DNA from: Mesorhizobium sp.
Lineage (GTDB): Bacteria > Pseudomonadota > Alphaproteobacteria > Rhizobiales > Rhizobiaceae
Length of the DNA stretch: 64,000 bases
Direction: 5' to 3'
Assembly (NCBI GenBank): GCA_004020545.1
Contig: SAQE01000030.1
Span: 1-64,000, forward strand
The notes beneath the pieces were generated by a model. That model saw only the letters and a list, made by a program, of their open reading frames with translations, did not search any database and had not been told where the DNA came from. Positions 10,006 to 17,487 of the stretch are shown here, piece after piece. How positions within the stretch are numbered: the stretch's first letter is position 1; every line of letters begins with the position of its first letter. The translations under genes were made by a program, and so were the position numbers.

Positions 10006-10746
10006 ATGCATCGCAATGCCGTCGTTTCGCGGGAGGACTGGTTCGAGGCGCATAGAAAGCACCTCGAGCGCGAAAAGGAGCTGACGCGGTTTCGCGACCG
10101 CATCGCCGCCGAGCGGCGGCAACTGCCCTGGCTCAAGCTGCGCAAGGACTATGTCTTCGAAAGCGAGCAGGGACTGAAGCGCCTCGCCGAACTGTTCGCC
10201 GGCAAGAGCCAGCTCATCGTCTACCATTTCATGATGACGCCGGGGTCCGATCATCGCTGCGAGGGCTGCTCGTTCCTGGCCGACCACATCGACGGCGCCG
10301 ACCAGCATCTCAGGCACCACGACGTGGCGCTGGTCGTCGTTTCGCGAGCGCCGCTGGCCGAGCTCCTGCCCTACAAGCAGCGCATGGGCTGGAAATTCGA
10401 CTGGGTGTCGTCCTACGCGTCGGACTTCAACTTCGACCTGCAGGTCTCCTTCACTGAAAGACAGATCGCGGCCGGCGACACCACCTATAATTTCGAGAAA
10501 CGCCCGCTGCGATCGAAGGACCTTCCCGGCACCAGCGTCTTCTATCGCGACGAAAACGGCGACATCTTTCTCACCTTCATGTCGCGCGCCCGCGGCGGCG
10601 ATGCGCTGATCGGCGCCTACCACTATCTCGACATGACGCCGAAGGGCCGCGACGAGGCCGGCCCCTATCGCGGCCTTATGGACTGGGTGCGGCTGCACGA
10701 CGAATACCAGGACAGGATCAAGGATCGGCCTGACTGCTGCGAGTGA
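10006..10746 (+). CDS. DUF899 family thioredoxin-like protein
   Basis: The 246-residue protein matches the DUF899 family: an N-terminal helical segment (EDWFEAHRKHLEREKELTR), then a thioredoxin-like fold with LIVYHFMMTPG, CEGCSFLADH and the GWKFDWVSS motif. The CEGC pair is a candidate redox motif, but no activity has been fixed for this family as far as I know. The ATG at 10006, after GGACAGGAG, is preferred to an in-frame ATG at 9967. It follows the aldolase terminator and is separated from the SGNH gene by a repeat, so it is likely transcribed alone. Confidence 0.82.
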   Translation: MHRNAVVSREDWFEAHRKHLEREKELTRFRDRIAAERRQLPWLKLRKDYVFESEQGLKRLAELFAGKSQLIVYHFMMTPGSDHRCEGCSFLADHIDGADQHLRHHDVALVVVSRAPLAELLPYKQRMGWKFDWVSSYASDFNFDLQVSFTERQIAAGDTTYNFEKRPLRSKDLPGTSVFYRDENGDIFLTFMSRARGGDALIGAYHYLDMTPKGRDEAGPYRGLMDWVRLHDEYQDRIKDRPDCCE

Positions 10747-10780
10747 CCGGCGCGTTCACCTCGGCCGAACATGCGCCGGA

Positions 10781-10903
10781 GCAATTCCAGGAAAAGTGTG
10801 AAACGGTTACGCTCGGCGCCCTCGCCGCAGCCTTCCGTCCGGGCTTGCGTCAAAACAAAGAGATAGAGCGGTTTGCCGTTCCATGAAACGGCGAACCGCT
10901 CTA
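10781..10903. repeat. dispersed palindromic repeat, long copy interrupted by an insertion
   Basis: This copy begins GCAATTCCAGGAAAAGTGTG and ends with inverted arms AGAGCGGTTTGCCGTT and GGCGAACCGCTCT. Compared with the copy at 48645, about 20 extra bases (CGCTCGGCGCCCTCGCCGC) interrupt the GGTTTTCCG segment. It fills most of the space between the DUF899 and SGNH genes. Confidence 0.8.
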
Positions 10904-10931
10904 TGGCTTTCTGCCATTCAATGGATTTGCC

Positions 10932-11669
10932 ATGCAGCGACTGCTCGCTCTCCTCACCTGGCTCGCCTTCCCGGTCTATGTCTGGCAGGGCCTTGGCGTG
11001 CGCCGCCGCACCAGCCGCATGCTGCCGGCGCGCGGCCCGGTCCTGCACGAGATCGCCGGCAAGGCGCCGGCAATCGCATTGCTGGTCCTGGGCGATTCTT
11101 CGGCGGCATCCGTGGGCATCGAACAATCGGAACTAGGGCTCGCCGCGCAGCTTGCCGACCTGATTGCGGAGCGCACCGGCGATGCCGTGCGCTGGCGCGC
11201 CGCCGGCTTCAACTCGGCGACATCAGGGCAGATCCGGGATTATGTCCTGCCCAACCTGTCGGCGGATCCCTGGACGCATATCGTGCTTGCCGTCGGCACC
11301 AACGACGCCAAGAACTTCCATTCCGTGCCGCGCTTCAAGAAGGAGTTCGGCGGCCTGCTTTACGCGTTGCGCGCCAAATGGCCGGAAGCGCGTGTGGTCT
11401 GGTCGCCGGTGCTCGAATTCACCCGTGCCCCGGCAATGCCGCCGTTGCTTGGCAAGATCCTCGAAATCCGCGCCACGGAGATGAACCGGATGGGCGTGCG
11501 CCTCTGCAACGAGCGCGGCGCCGTCCCCGCCGCGCGGCTGCCGATCACCAATCCCGAGGCCGGCTTTGCGTCCGATGGTTTCCATGCCTCGGAAGCGGGC
11601 TATCGCGCCTGGGCGGAGCATCTGTTGGATTTTGTGCTGGGCAACGAAAGCTCGGGGAAGGCGTGTTGA
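10932..11669 (+). CDS. SGNH/GDSL-family hydrolase
   Basis: This 245-residue protein is a predicted serine esterase or lipase of the SGNH fold. The block I serine is in LLVLGDSSAASVG, the Gly/Asn blocks are RAAGFNSATS and VGTNDAKN, and the C-terminal Asp-His pair is SDGFHASEAGY. A short hydrophobic N-terminus (LLALLTWLAFPVYVW) suggests a membrane anchor or uncleaved signal, which would place the enzyme outside the cytoplasm. The substrate is unknown. The ATG at 10932 directly follows the repeat, so its promoter may lie within it. Confidence 0.82.
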   Translation: MQRLLALLTWLAFPVYVWQGLGVRRRTSRMLPARGPVLHEIAGKAPAIALLVLGDSSAASVGIEQSELGLAAQLADLIAERTGDAVRWRAAGFNSATSGQIRDYVLPNLSADPWTHIVLAVGTNDAKNFHSVPRFKKEFGGLLYALRAKWPEARVVWSPVLEFTRAPAMPPLLGKILEIRATEMNRMGVRLCNERGAVPAARLPITNPEAGFASDGFHASEAGYRAWAEHLLDFVLGNESSGKAC

Positions 11670-11866
11670 GATTCAGGTCAGGCCAAGCCGAAAATGTTGG
11701 TCTCCGAGAACCGGAGCGGAGCGTACTTGAAGTTCGCGAGCACCGGCCTACGCCGGCCATAGCCTTAATTTAACTGCCACGCCACTATGAGTGCTTTGGC
11801 CGGCGAAGGCCGGAAGCGCAGGGGACCATCACTTGCAGGCCGTCCTCACCTGAACATCAATGAGCC

Positions 11867-12028
11867 TTAGGCCCAGTGGCCTAGCACAGCCGCCAGCGAA
11901 ATCGCGGCCATGGCAAGCAGCGCCAGCTTCCAGAAGTCGCCCCGACGCTTCAGCCCGGGCCAGCCCAGCGGCTTGATGATCTGGATGAGCATGATGCCGA
12001 TGATGACAAGGGCAAGAAGTTTCGTCAT
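11867..12028 (-). CDS. small two-helix membrane protein (53 aa)
   Basis: A 53-residue open frame with an ATG at 12028 and a TAA at 11867-11869. It has two hydrophobic stretches (LLALVIIGIMLIQII and LALLAMAAISLAAVL) separated by a basic hairpin (LGWPGLKRRGDFW), so it is probably a two-span inner-membrane protein. I do not recognise a named family. Residue choice is protein-like and the frame is clean, so I regard it as real. A long hairpin (12052-12090) lies in its promoter region. The 197 bases between the SGNH gene and this gene contain only a GGCCGGCGAAGGCCGG hairpin near 11799-11814. Confidence 0.7.
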   Translation of the reverse strand: MTKLLALVIIGIMLIQIIKPLGWPGLKRRGDFWKLALLAMAAISLAAVLGHWA

Positions 12029-12051
12029 GCCGCCTTTGACCAGTATCGGCG

Positions 12052-12090
12052 GCGGCTGTCAAAGCGGTTCTTGACGCTTTCGACAGCCGC
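12052..12090. other. long hairpin between two small genes
   Basis: Arms GCGGCTGTCAAAGCG (12052-12066) and CGCTTTCGACAGCCGC (12075-12090) pair over 15 bp with one bulged C and an 8-base loop. It lies between the divergent small membrane protein and the DUF1127-like gene. No T run follows on either strand. It could be an operator or a leader structure for the minus-strand gene. Confidence 0.6.
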
Positions 12091-12164
12091 ATTGCTCCTG
12101 ACAAACAACCGGTTACCCTGGGCTGCGCCAATCTTTCTGACGCCTGCTCCGACGGCCTGCCAAG

Positions 12165-12189
12165 CTCCTGACAGACTGCTGTCAGCAGG
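12165..12189. promoter_or_regulatory. candidate operator 1 (CTGACAG-N4-CTGTCAG)
   Basis: CTCCTGACAG-ACTG-CTGTCAGCAGG is an inverted repeat 42 bases before the DUF1127-like ATG. It has the same layout as the site at 12508-12532 in front of the YafY-type regulator gene. The CTGACA half could overlap a -35 region, as a possible -10 (GAGATACT) follows. Binding by the neighbouring regulator is inferred. Confidence 0.6.
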
Positions 12190-12230
12190 GGTGTGAGATA
12201 CTCCTCTCATCGAAAAAGAGGAGCCTGGCC

Positions 12231-12395
12231 ATGAACGGTTTTACCATCCTGCGCAGTGTACAGAACTATGTCGGCAAGATCCGCACCGTGCGGAACGAGA
12301 TCCGCACCCAGCGTTTCCTGAACACTTTGCCAGCGGATATCCGCAAGGACATCGGCTGGCCGGACCTTTATGACGGCCGCATGCGTGAGAACTGA
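12231..12395 (+). CDS. DUF1127-like small protein (54 aa)
   Basis: This 54-residue basic protein has a C-terminal motif LNTLPADIRKDIGWPDLY that resembles the DUF1127 core (leucine-rich helix, then LxDIGxxR/D). DUF1127 proteins of rhizobia and relatives are small arginine-rich proteins, some of which bind RNA and affect phosphate or carbon metabolism. The ATG follows a strong AAGAGGAG ribosome site at good spacing. Operator 1 lies just upstream. A second DUF1127 gene is at 14447-14587. The match to the family is partial, so the name is tentative, but the gene itself looks sound. Confidence 0.72.
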   Translation: MNGFTILRSVQNYVGKIRTVRNEIRTQRFLNTLPADIRKDIGWPDLYDGRMREN

Positions 12396-12507
12396 AATTT
12401 TTCGGCGTACGACTTGGATAGCGGCCGTGTCGTGCCCAGATGTAATGTCGGTTAAAATATCGGGTTTCAGGAAAAAAGCCGTTGTTCCGTGGCGGATTCC
12501 TGTCAGC

Positions 12508-12532
12508 CTCCTGACAGTATGTTGTCAGGAGG
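12508..12532. promoter_or_regulatory. candidate operator 2 (CTCCTGACA-N6-TGTCAGGAG)
   Basis: A perfect inverted repeat with 9-bp arms CTCCTGACA and TGTCAGGAG and a 6-base spacer, 86 bases before the YafY-type regulator start. An extra half-site CTGTCAG at 12500-12506 lies on its left, giving an overlapping alternative palindrome. It matches operator 1 base for base over the core. Autoregulation by the WYL/HTH protein is the simplest reading. Confidence 0.65.
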
Positions 12533-12617
12533 CCTGCGTTATTGAAGCAGCCTCGAACCTGCGGGAACCGGTTTGGGGACCGCGGCATGCATAGAACCGA
12601 GATCAAGGGGTCACACG

Positions 12618-13337
12618 ATGCGCCGCGCCGACAGGCTTTTCCAGATCGTACAGCATTTGCGCGGCGGCCGGTTGGTCACGGCGCAGAAGCTCGGCACGTG
12701 GCTCGAGGTTTCCGAGCGGACCATCTACCGCGACATAGCCGACTTGCAATCGACCGGCGTGCCGATCGACGGCGAGGCGGGTGTCGGCTACATGATGAGG
12801 GAGGGTTTCGACCTTCCGCCGCTGATGTTCACGCGTGACGAGATCGTGGCGCTGGTTGCCGGCGCCCGCATGGTGCGCGCCTTCGGCGGCGCGGCGATGG
12901 CGAGGGCCGCCGACGAGGCGCTGGTCAAGATCGGCGCCGTGCTGCCCGACACGGAAAAGGACCGCATCGCCCGTACCGAGATCCACACGCCGATGTGGGT
13001 GGTGAGCGACGCCGCGCGGGAAGCGATCGACCTGATCGAGCGCGCCATCGAGAAGCGCCAGGTTCTGACCATCGACTATTCGGACGAGGCCGGCCGCGGC
13101 ACCGCCCGCGACATCAGGCCATTGGGACTGTGGTTCTGGGGCAAGGTCTGGACCCTGGTCGCCTGGTGCGAGATGCGCGACGATTTTCGCGCCTTCCGCA
13201 TCGACCGCATCGCTTCGGTGGTCATTGCCGGCCGCATCTACAAGCCGGAGCGCGGGAAGCAGCTTGCCGATTTCTACCGCGCCGTGGAGCGCAGCGAGGA
13301 CTATGGCATGGCGCCCGACCGCGCGGCTCGGACCTGA
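12618..13337 (+). CDS. YafY-type transcriptional regulator (HTH_11 + WYL)
   Basis: A 239-residue regulator with an N-terminal DeoR-like helix-turn-helix (residues ~1-60, with VTAQKLGTWLEVSERTIYRDIADLQ) and a C-terminal WYL domain (RQVLTIDYSD...RDIRPLGLWFWGKVWTLVAWCEMRDDFRAFRIDRI). WYL domains are thought to sense ligands or nucleic acid and often control stress or defence genes. The start at 12618 is set by the usual MRRADRLFQIVQHL opening. A perfect palindrome lies upstream and a matching site precedes the DUF1127-like gene, so it may control both. No defence genes lie nearby. Confidence 0.85.
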   Translation: MRRADRLFQIVQHLRGGRLVTAQKLGTWLEVSERTIYRDIADLQSTGVPIDGEAGVGYMMREGFDLPPLMFTRDEIVALVAGARMVRAFGGAAMARAADEALVKIGAVLPDTEKDRIARTEIHTPMWVVSDAAREAIDLIERAIEKRQVLTIDYSDEAGRGTARDIRPLGLWFWGKVWTLVAWCEMRDDFRAFRIDRIASVVIAGRIYKPERGKQLADFYRAVERSEDYGMAPDRAART

Positions 13338-13343
13338 AGCCTT

Positions 13344-13490
13344 TTCCTTCTCCCCTTGTGGGAAAGGTGGCCGAGCAAAGCTCGGCCGGATGAGGGGTGT
13401 TCCAGGGAACACCAACGCCTCATTTCTTCCAGCACCCCCGTCTCGGCGCTACGCGCCGATCCACCTTCTCCCACAAGGAGAGAAGGGAAG
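13344..13490. repeat. MITE-like long inverted repeat (147 bp)
   Basis: Arms near 13344-13368 (CTTCTCCCCTTGTGGGAAAG) and 13461-13486 (CTTCTCCCACAAGGAGAGAA) are inverted copies about 25 bp long. The interior contains GCCGAGCAAAGCTCGGCCGG and GGATGAGGGGTGTTCC motifs. The unit fills the gap between the convergent YafY-type and trcR genes. Motifs are shared with the elements at 60-277 and 45004-45202. No transposase lies nearby, so it resembles a non-autonomous element. Confidence 0.7.
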
Positions 13491-13497
13491 GGGGCGC

Positions 13498-14193
13498 TTA
13501 CTCCTCGTCTTCGTTCTTGTCCTTCGACTTCAGCGCAGAGAGCTTGGCGAAGACGGCGCTGGCGTCAAGTTCCTGGTCCTCGTCCTTCGGCTTTTCCGGA
13601 GCCGGCACCAGCCGCTCGGTCAGCGCCGCCGGCAACAGCGTGTCGCCGACAACGGGCTGTGCCTGCTCGCGGCCGCGCGAGGCGCGGTTGACTTCCAGGT
13701 CGAGGTCGATCTGCGAGGTCAGGCCAAGCGTCACCGGATCCATCGGCTGCAGATTGGCCGAGTTCCAGTGCTTGCGCTCGCGGATCTGTTCGATCGTCGA
13801 TTTGGTGGTGCCTACGAGACGGGCAATTTGCGCGTCCTTGAGCTCGGGATGGTTGCGCACCAGCCACAGGATTGCGTTCGGACGGTCCTGCCGCTTCGAC
13901 AGCGGCGTGTAGCGGGGACCCTTGCGCTTCGATTCCGGCACCCGCACCTTGGGGTCGGACAGCTTCAGCCGGTGGTTCGGGTCCTTCTCGCCGCGCGCGA
14001 TCTCGTCGCGGGTGAGCTGGCCGGTCATGATCGGGTCCATGCCCTTGATCCCTTGCGCCGACTCGCCGTCGGCGATCGCCTTGACCTCGAGCGGATGCAG
14101 CCCGCAGAACTGCGCGATCTGCTCGAAGGAGAGCGCGGTGTTGTCGACCAGCCAGACGGCGGTCGCCTTGGGCATCAGCAGCGTATTGGCCAT
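13498..14193 (-). CDS. trcR: cell cycle transcriptional regulator TrcR (DUF1013)
   Basis: The 231-residue product matches DUF1013, an alphaproteobacterial family annotated as cell-cycle transcriptional regulator TrcR. The N-terminal half carries a probable DNA-binding helical region (SFEQIAQFCGLHPLEVKAIADG) and a second HTH-like stretch (KDAQIARLVGTTKSTIEQIRERKHW). The C-terminal 60 residues are acidic and low in complexity. The long upstream extension of the frame to 14385 is rejected, because the ATG at 14193 gives the family's normal MANTLLMPKATAVWLVDNT start. It ends next to the repeat at 13344-13490. Confidence 0.85.
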   Translation of the reverse strand: MANTLLMPKATAVWLVDNTALSFEQIAQFCGLHPLEVKAIADGESAQGIKGMDPIMTGQLTRDEIARGEKDPNHRLKLSDPKVRVPESKRKGPRYTPLSKRQDRPNAILWLVRNHPELKDAQIARLVGTTKSTIEQIRERKHWNSANLQPMDPVTLGLTSQIDLDLEVNRASRGREQAQPVVGDTLLPAALTERLVPAPEKPKDEDQELDASAVFAKLSALKSKDKNEDEE

Positions 14194-14330
14194 GTCAGAA
14201 ATCCTTCTCGTTCGCCCGCGTTCCCGCGCGGGCGGTGGTTTTAGAGCCACCAAAATGGGAAATTCGCGGCCTGTATAAACGCTCCGCCACGATTTCGCAA
14301 TGTTTTTGGGAAGAGGCGGCCGAAGCCCCA

Positions 14331-14366
14331 AAAAGACAAAACCCGCTGGACAAGGTCCAGCGGGTT
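14331..14366 (-). terminator. Rho-independent terminator after the DUF1127 gene
   Basis: On the minus strand AACCCGCTGGAC and GTCCAGCGGGTT form a perfect stem around a short loop, followed by TTGTCTTTTTGG. It ends the transcript of the DUF1127 gene whose stop is at 14447, 81 bases upstream, and separates it from trcR. Confidence 0.85.
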
Positions 14367-14446
14367 CGGAACCGGAGACGAGCAAGCGTCTGCGACGGCT
14401 CTGGCTTCGAGGCAGCGGCCCGGCTTGCGCCGGGTCGCGCTTGAAA

Positions 14447-14587
14447 TCAAAGAGCCTGGCGGGCGATACGCTCGATGTCGGCGCGGTTGATGCCGAGGTC
14501 GTTCAACTGGCGGGCGTTCAGCTTGTTCAGCTCACGCACGGTTTCGTTGTACAGGCGCCAGTTGCGGAAAGCGCGGATCGGGTTCAT
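14447..14587 (-). CDS. DUF1127 domain small protein (46 aa)
   Basis: A 46-residue protein with the full DUF1127 pattern: an N-terminal MNPIRAFRNWRLYNETVREL helix followed by LNARQLNDLGINRADIERIARQAL. Short DUF1127 proteins in alphaproteobacteria are highly expressed in stationary phase, and some have been linked to RNA turnover and phosphate or carbon control. The start is the ATG at 14587, with a GGAGGAC ribosome site. A clear terminator lies downstream. A 15-bp element resembling a PhaR box lies 100 bases upstream (14687-14701), and this copy differs by only one base from one in front of the patatin gene. Confidence 0.88.
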   Translation of the reverse strand: MNPIRAFRNWRLYNETVRELNKLNARQLNDLGINRADIERIARQAL

Positions 14588-14686
14588 TTCAGTCCTCCAT
14601 TCGTGGGATCAGTTGTTTCGATGCCGCGTAAATAGGCATCGCTGCCCAGAAATTGAACGGACGCTTTTGCATGGCGGCAATGCATT

Positions 14687-14701
14687 TGTTGCAATGCAGC
14701 A
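14687..14701 (-). promoter_or_regulatory. PhaR-box-like element upstream of DUF1127
   Basis: On the minus strand the 15-mer TGCTGCATTGCAACA contains CTGC-N3-GCAA, close to the CTGC-N3/4-GCAG pattern known for PhaR repressors. The same 15-mer with one change lies at 60572-60586. TGCAATGCA-type half sites extend it on both sides. Binding is inferred. Confidence 0.5.
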
Positions 14702-14793
14702 TTAAGCATTGTTGAACCTGTCGCTGGCGATGCGCGCACATGGACTGTGTCGCGGTTCAGGTCAGGCCGGCCTCACCTGAATATCGACCCAGC

Positions 14794-15804
14794 CTAGCCG
14801 ACGTCGAGCACGATCTTGCCGATATGCTCGCCCTCCTCCATCCGCTCATGCGCCCGCCAGGCTTCCGTCAGCGGGAAGATCATGTCCATGACCGGAGCGA
14901 CCTTGCGGGTGCCGAGCAATGGCCAGACCTGAGCCTCGAGCGCGGCGGCGATGGCCGCCTTGAATTCGACGGTGCGCGGGCGCAGCGTCGAGCCCGTATG
15001 GACAAGGCGCTTGACCATGAGCTTTGCGAAGTCGGCGCTTGCGACAGCGCCGGCCTGCACCGCGATCTGGACGATGCGCCCTTCGATCGCCGCCGCATCG
15101 TAGTTGCGCGCCACATAGTCGCCGCCGACCATATCGAGGATGACGTCGGCGCCCTTGCCCCCGGTTGCGTCCTTGACTTCGGCAACGAAGTCCTGCTCCC
15201 GGTAGTTGATCGCCCGGTCGGCGCCGAGCTTCAGGCAGGCGTCGCATTTCTCCTTGCTGCCGGCCGTGGTGACGACATAGGCGCCGAACGCCGAGGCCAG
15301 TTGGATGGCCGTGGTGCCGATGCCGGATGAGCCGCCATGGACGAGCAATGTCTCGCCCTTCTTCAACCCGCCGCGCTCGAACACATTGTGCCAGACGGTG
15401 AAGTAGTTCTCCGGCACGGCGGCGGCTTCCGAATAGGTGAAGCCGGCCGGGATCGGCAGCACGCTGCCGGCATGGACCTTGACATATTCGGCATAGCCGC
15501 CGCCCGGCGTCAGCGCGCAGACCCGGTCGCCGATGCGCCAGCGCGATATCTCGTCGCCGAGCACGGCCACTTCGCCGGCCACCTCGAGACCCGGCAGGTC
15601 CGAGGCGCCGGGCGGCGGCGGATAGGCGCCCTTGCGCTGCTGCACGTCCGGCCGGTTGACGCCGGCGGCGTGGACTCGAATGAGGATTTCGCCGGGACCA
15701 GGCGTGGGCACGTCGCGCGTCTCGGCCTTCAGCACCCTGGGGCCGCCCGGCTGCGAGATCGCGATGGCCGTCATCTTCGCCGGAATCTTCTGTCCGCTTG
15801 CCAT
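14794..15804 (-). CDS. NAD(P)H-quinone oxidoreductase (QOR/PIG3-type, MDR family)
   Basis: A 336-residue medium-chain reductase. The GroES-like N-terminal half has GEILIRVHAAGVNRPDVQQRKG, and the Rossmann half has LVHGGSSGIGTTAIQLA with the NADPH-binding AxxGxxxK-type segment (TTAGSKEKCDACLKLGAD). No structural-zinc cysteine cluster is seen, which fits quinone or enone reductases rather than alcohol dehydrogenases. The ATG at 15804 follows AAGGAGACGG. It is divergent from the DUF1192 gene with about 107 bases between starts. The exact substrate is unknown. Confidence 0.87.
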   Translation of the reverse strand: MASGQKIPAKMTAIAISQPGGPRVLKAETRDVPTPGPGEILIRVHAAGVNRPDVQQRKGAYPPPPGASDLPGLEVAGEVAVLGDEISRWRIGDRVCALTPGGGYAEYVKVHAGSVLPIPAGFTYSEAAAVPENYFTVWHNVFERGGLKKGETLLVHGGSSGIGTTAIQLASAFGAYVVTTAGSKEKCDACLKLGADRAINYREQDFVAEVKDATGGKGADVILDMVGGDYVARNYDAAAIEGRIVQIAVQAGAVASADFAKLMVKRLVHTGSTLRPRTVEFKAAIAAALEAQVWPLLGTRKVAPVMDMIFPLTEAWRAHERMEEGEHIGKIVLDVG

Positions 15805-15911
15805 GGTGTCCCGTCTCCTTGTGCCGTTGGCCGGCTATTTGCATCGGCGCCCTTGCCCTATGTATGCTGATTGCCAAATCAGGCAAATGGCCAAGTGAGG
15901 GAGGAGCGACG

Positions 15912-16106
15912 ATGGCGATCTTCGACGACGAACCCAAGAAGAAGCCGCGCCTGCACGAGATCGGCCAGGATCTCTCGCTGCTGTCCGTCGACGAATTGTC
16001 CGAGCGCATTGCCCTGCTGCGCGACGAGATCGCCAGGCTGGAAGCCGAGCGGACAGCCAAGGGCGCTACCAAATCAGCCGCCGAGGCGCTGTTTCGCCGC
16101 GGATAA
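15912..16106 (+). CDS. DUF1192 family protein (64 aa)
   Basis: A 64-residue protein with the DUF1192 arrangement: an acidic and basic start (MAIFDDEPKKKPRLHEIGQDL), then LSVDELSERIALLRDEIARLEAE, which should form an amphipathic coiled coil. The family is common in alphaproteobacteria and has no assigned activity that I know of. The ATG at 15912 follows GGGAGGAGC. It is divergent from the quinone reductase and about 100 bases ahead of the MFS gene. Confidence 0.85.
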   Translation: MAIFDDEPKKKPRLHEIGQDLSLLSVDELSERIALLRDEIARLEAERTAKGATKSAAEALFRRG

Positions 16107-16208
16107 TCCTGGCGTCGTGCCCGTCTGCCCCGGAAAAGCCTGAAAGCGACTGCCAGACCTTCGCTCCGAAACAGACCAGCGCCTCGAAATTTCCAGCCGG
16201 ATCAGCCC

Positions 16209-17456
16209 ATGTTCGCAACCTACCGACCGATCCTCTCGTTGTTGCGCGGCACCGCGTTCCTGCTGGCGGCGTCAGGCCTGCACGGCTTGCTGCTGCCGCT
16301 GCGCGGGCAAGTGGAGGGGTTCTCGACCGCCTCGCTCGGCCTGATGGGCACGGCCTGGGCCGGCGGCTTCGTCACCGGCTGCTTCTTCGCGCCGCGCCTT
16401 GTTCGCCGCGCCGGCCATGTCAGGGCGTTCGGCGCCTTTGCCGCCTCGGGGGCGATCATCGCGCTGCTTACCGGCCTCATCATCGACGAGTATTTCTGGA
16501 TCCTGCTGCGCGCCTTCACCGGCTTCACAATGGCCGGCGCCTTCATGGTCATCGAAAGCTGGCTGAACGAGAAGGCCACCAACGAGAACCGCGGCACCGT
16601 CTTCGGCCTCTATATGATGGTCACCTATGCCTCGATCATGGGCGGCCAGATGATCGTCGCCGGCGGCGACGTGAAATCGGCCTCGCTGTTCATGATCACC
16701 GGCATCCTGTTCTGCCTGTCGCTCATTCCGACCGCCGTCTCGACGCAGTCGCATCCGAAGCCGCTGCAGGACGTCAAGCTCGACGTCAAAGGACTCTATG
16801 CCAATTCGCCGGTCTCGGCGGTGGCATGCCTTCTGATCGGCATCGCCAATGGCGCCTGGGGTACGCTCGGCGCCGTCTATGGCGCCCGCATCGGCATCTC
16901 CACCGCCGAGATCGCCCTGATGATGAGCCTGGTGGTTGTCGCCGGCGCGGCCATGCAGCTTCCCGCGGGGCGGCTTTCCGACACGACGGACCGCCGCTTC
17001 GTGCTTGCCGGCGCCGCCTTCGGCGCGGCGCTCTTCGCGGTGCTGATCTTCCTGATCGAGCCGCATTCGGGCGTCTTCGTCATCGTGCTGACCGCCGCCT
17101 ATGGCGCCTTCGCCTACACGCTCTACTCGATCGCCGTCGCGCACGCCAATGACCACGCGCGGTCGGAGGATTTCGTCAAGGTTTCGGGTGGCCTGCTTCT
17201 GCTATACGGCTTCGGCACGATGATCGGACCGCTGCTTGCGGCCGCCCTGATGGGCTGGCTGCGGCCGGAAGGCCTCTTCCTTGCAACCGCGCTCGCCCAT
17301 CTCAGTCTCACCGGCTACACGCTGCTGCGCATCCGCGCCCGCGCGCCGGTTCCGATCGAAAACCGCGATGCCTTCAAGACGCAACCGGCCGATCGTGCGG
17401 TCACGCCGGAAGCCTTGCGGCTCGATCCGCGCACAAAGGTTGAAACCGACAGTTGA
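16209..17456 (+). CDS. MFS transporter (YcaD-like)
   Basis: A 415-residue major facilitator with about 12 hydrophobic segments. The first half has the loop after helix 2 (APRLVRRAGHVRAFGAFAA), a variant of the MFS motif A region, and the second half has the equivalent loop PAGRLSDTTDRRFVLAGA. This layout resembles YcaD-type transporters. The soluble C-terminal tail of about 40 residues (PIENRDAFKTQPADRAVTPEALRLDPR) is a feature of that group. No substrate can be named. A small ArsR gene follows 31 bases later on the same strand. Confidence 0.82.
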   Translation: MFATYRPILSLLRGTAFLLAASGLHGLLLPLRGQVEGFSTASLGLMGTAWAGGFVTGCFFAPRLVRRAGHVRAFGAFAASGAIIALLTGLIIDEYFWILLRAFTGFTMAGAFMVIESWLNEKATNENRGTVFGLYMMVTYASIMGGQMIVAGGDVKSASLFMITGILFCLSLIPTAVSTQSHPKPLQDVKLDVKGLYANSPVSAVACLLIGIANGAWGTLGAVYGARIGISTAEIALMMSLVVVAGAAMQLPAGRLSDTTDRRFVLAGAAFGAALFAVLIFLIEPHSGVFVIVLTAAYGAFAYTLYSIAVAHANDHARSEDFVKVSGGLLLLYGFGTMIGPLLAAALMGWLRPEGLFLATALAHLSLTGYTLLRIRARAPVPIENRDAFKTQPADRAVTPEALRLDPRTKVETDS

Positions 17457-17487
17457 GATTTGGAAAACTTTGTCCCACAAATAAGGC

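Noticed and set aside
11829-12131. A 100-codon minus-strand frame
   Set aside because: The overlapping 53-aa membrane protein frame has a much more natural residue pattern, while this one is His/Arg/Ala-rich.
12618-13337. WYL regulator as a marker of a defence island
   Set aside because: The neighbours are housekeeping or small genes. No nuclease, helicase, methylase or other defence gene is near.
14846-16072. A 408-codon minus-strand frame across the quinone reductase and DUF1192 genes
   Set aside because: It overlaps two well-supported genes in other frames, and its sequence is Arg-rich and without motifs.
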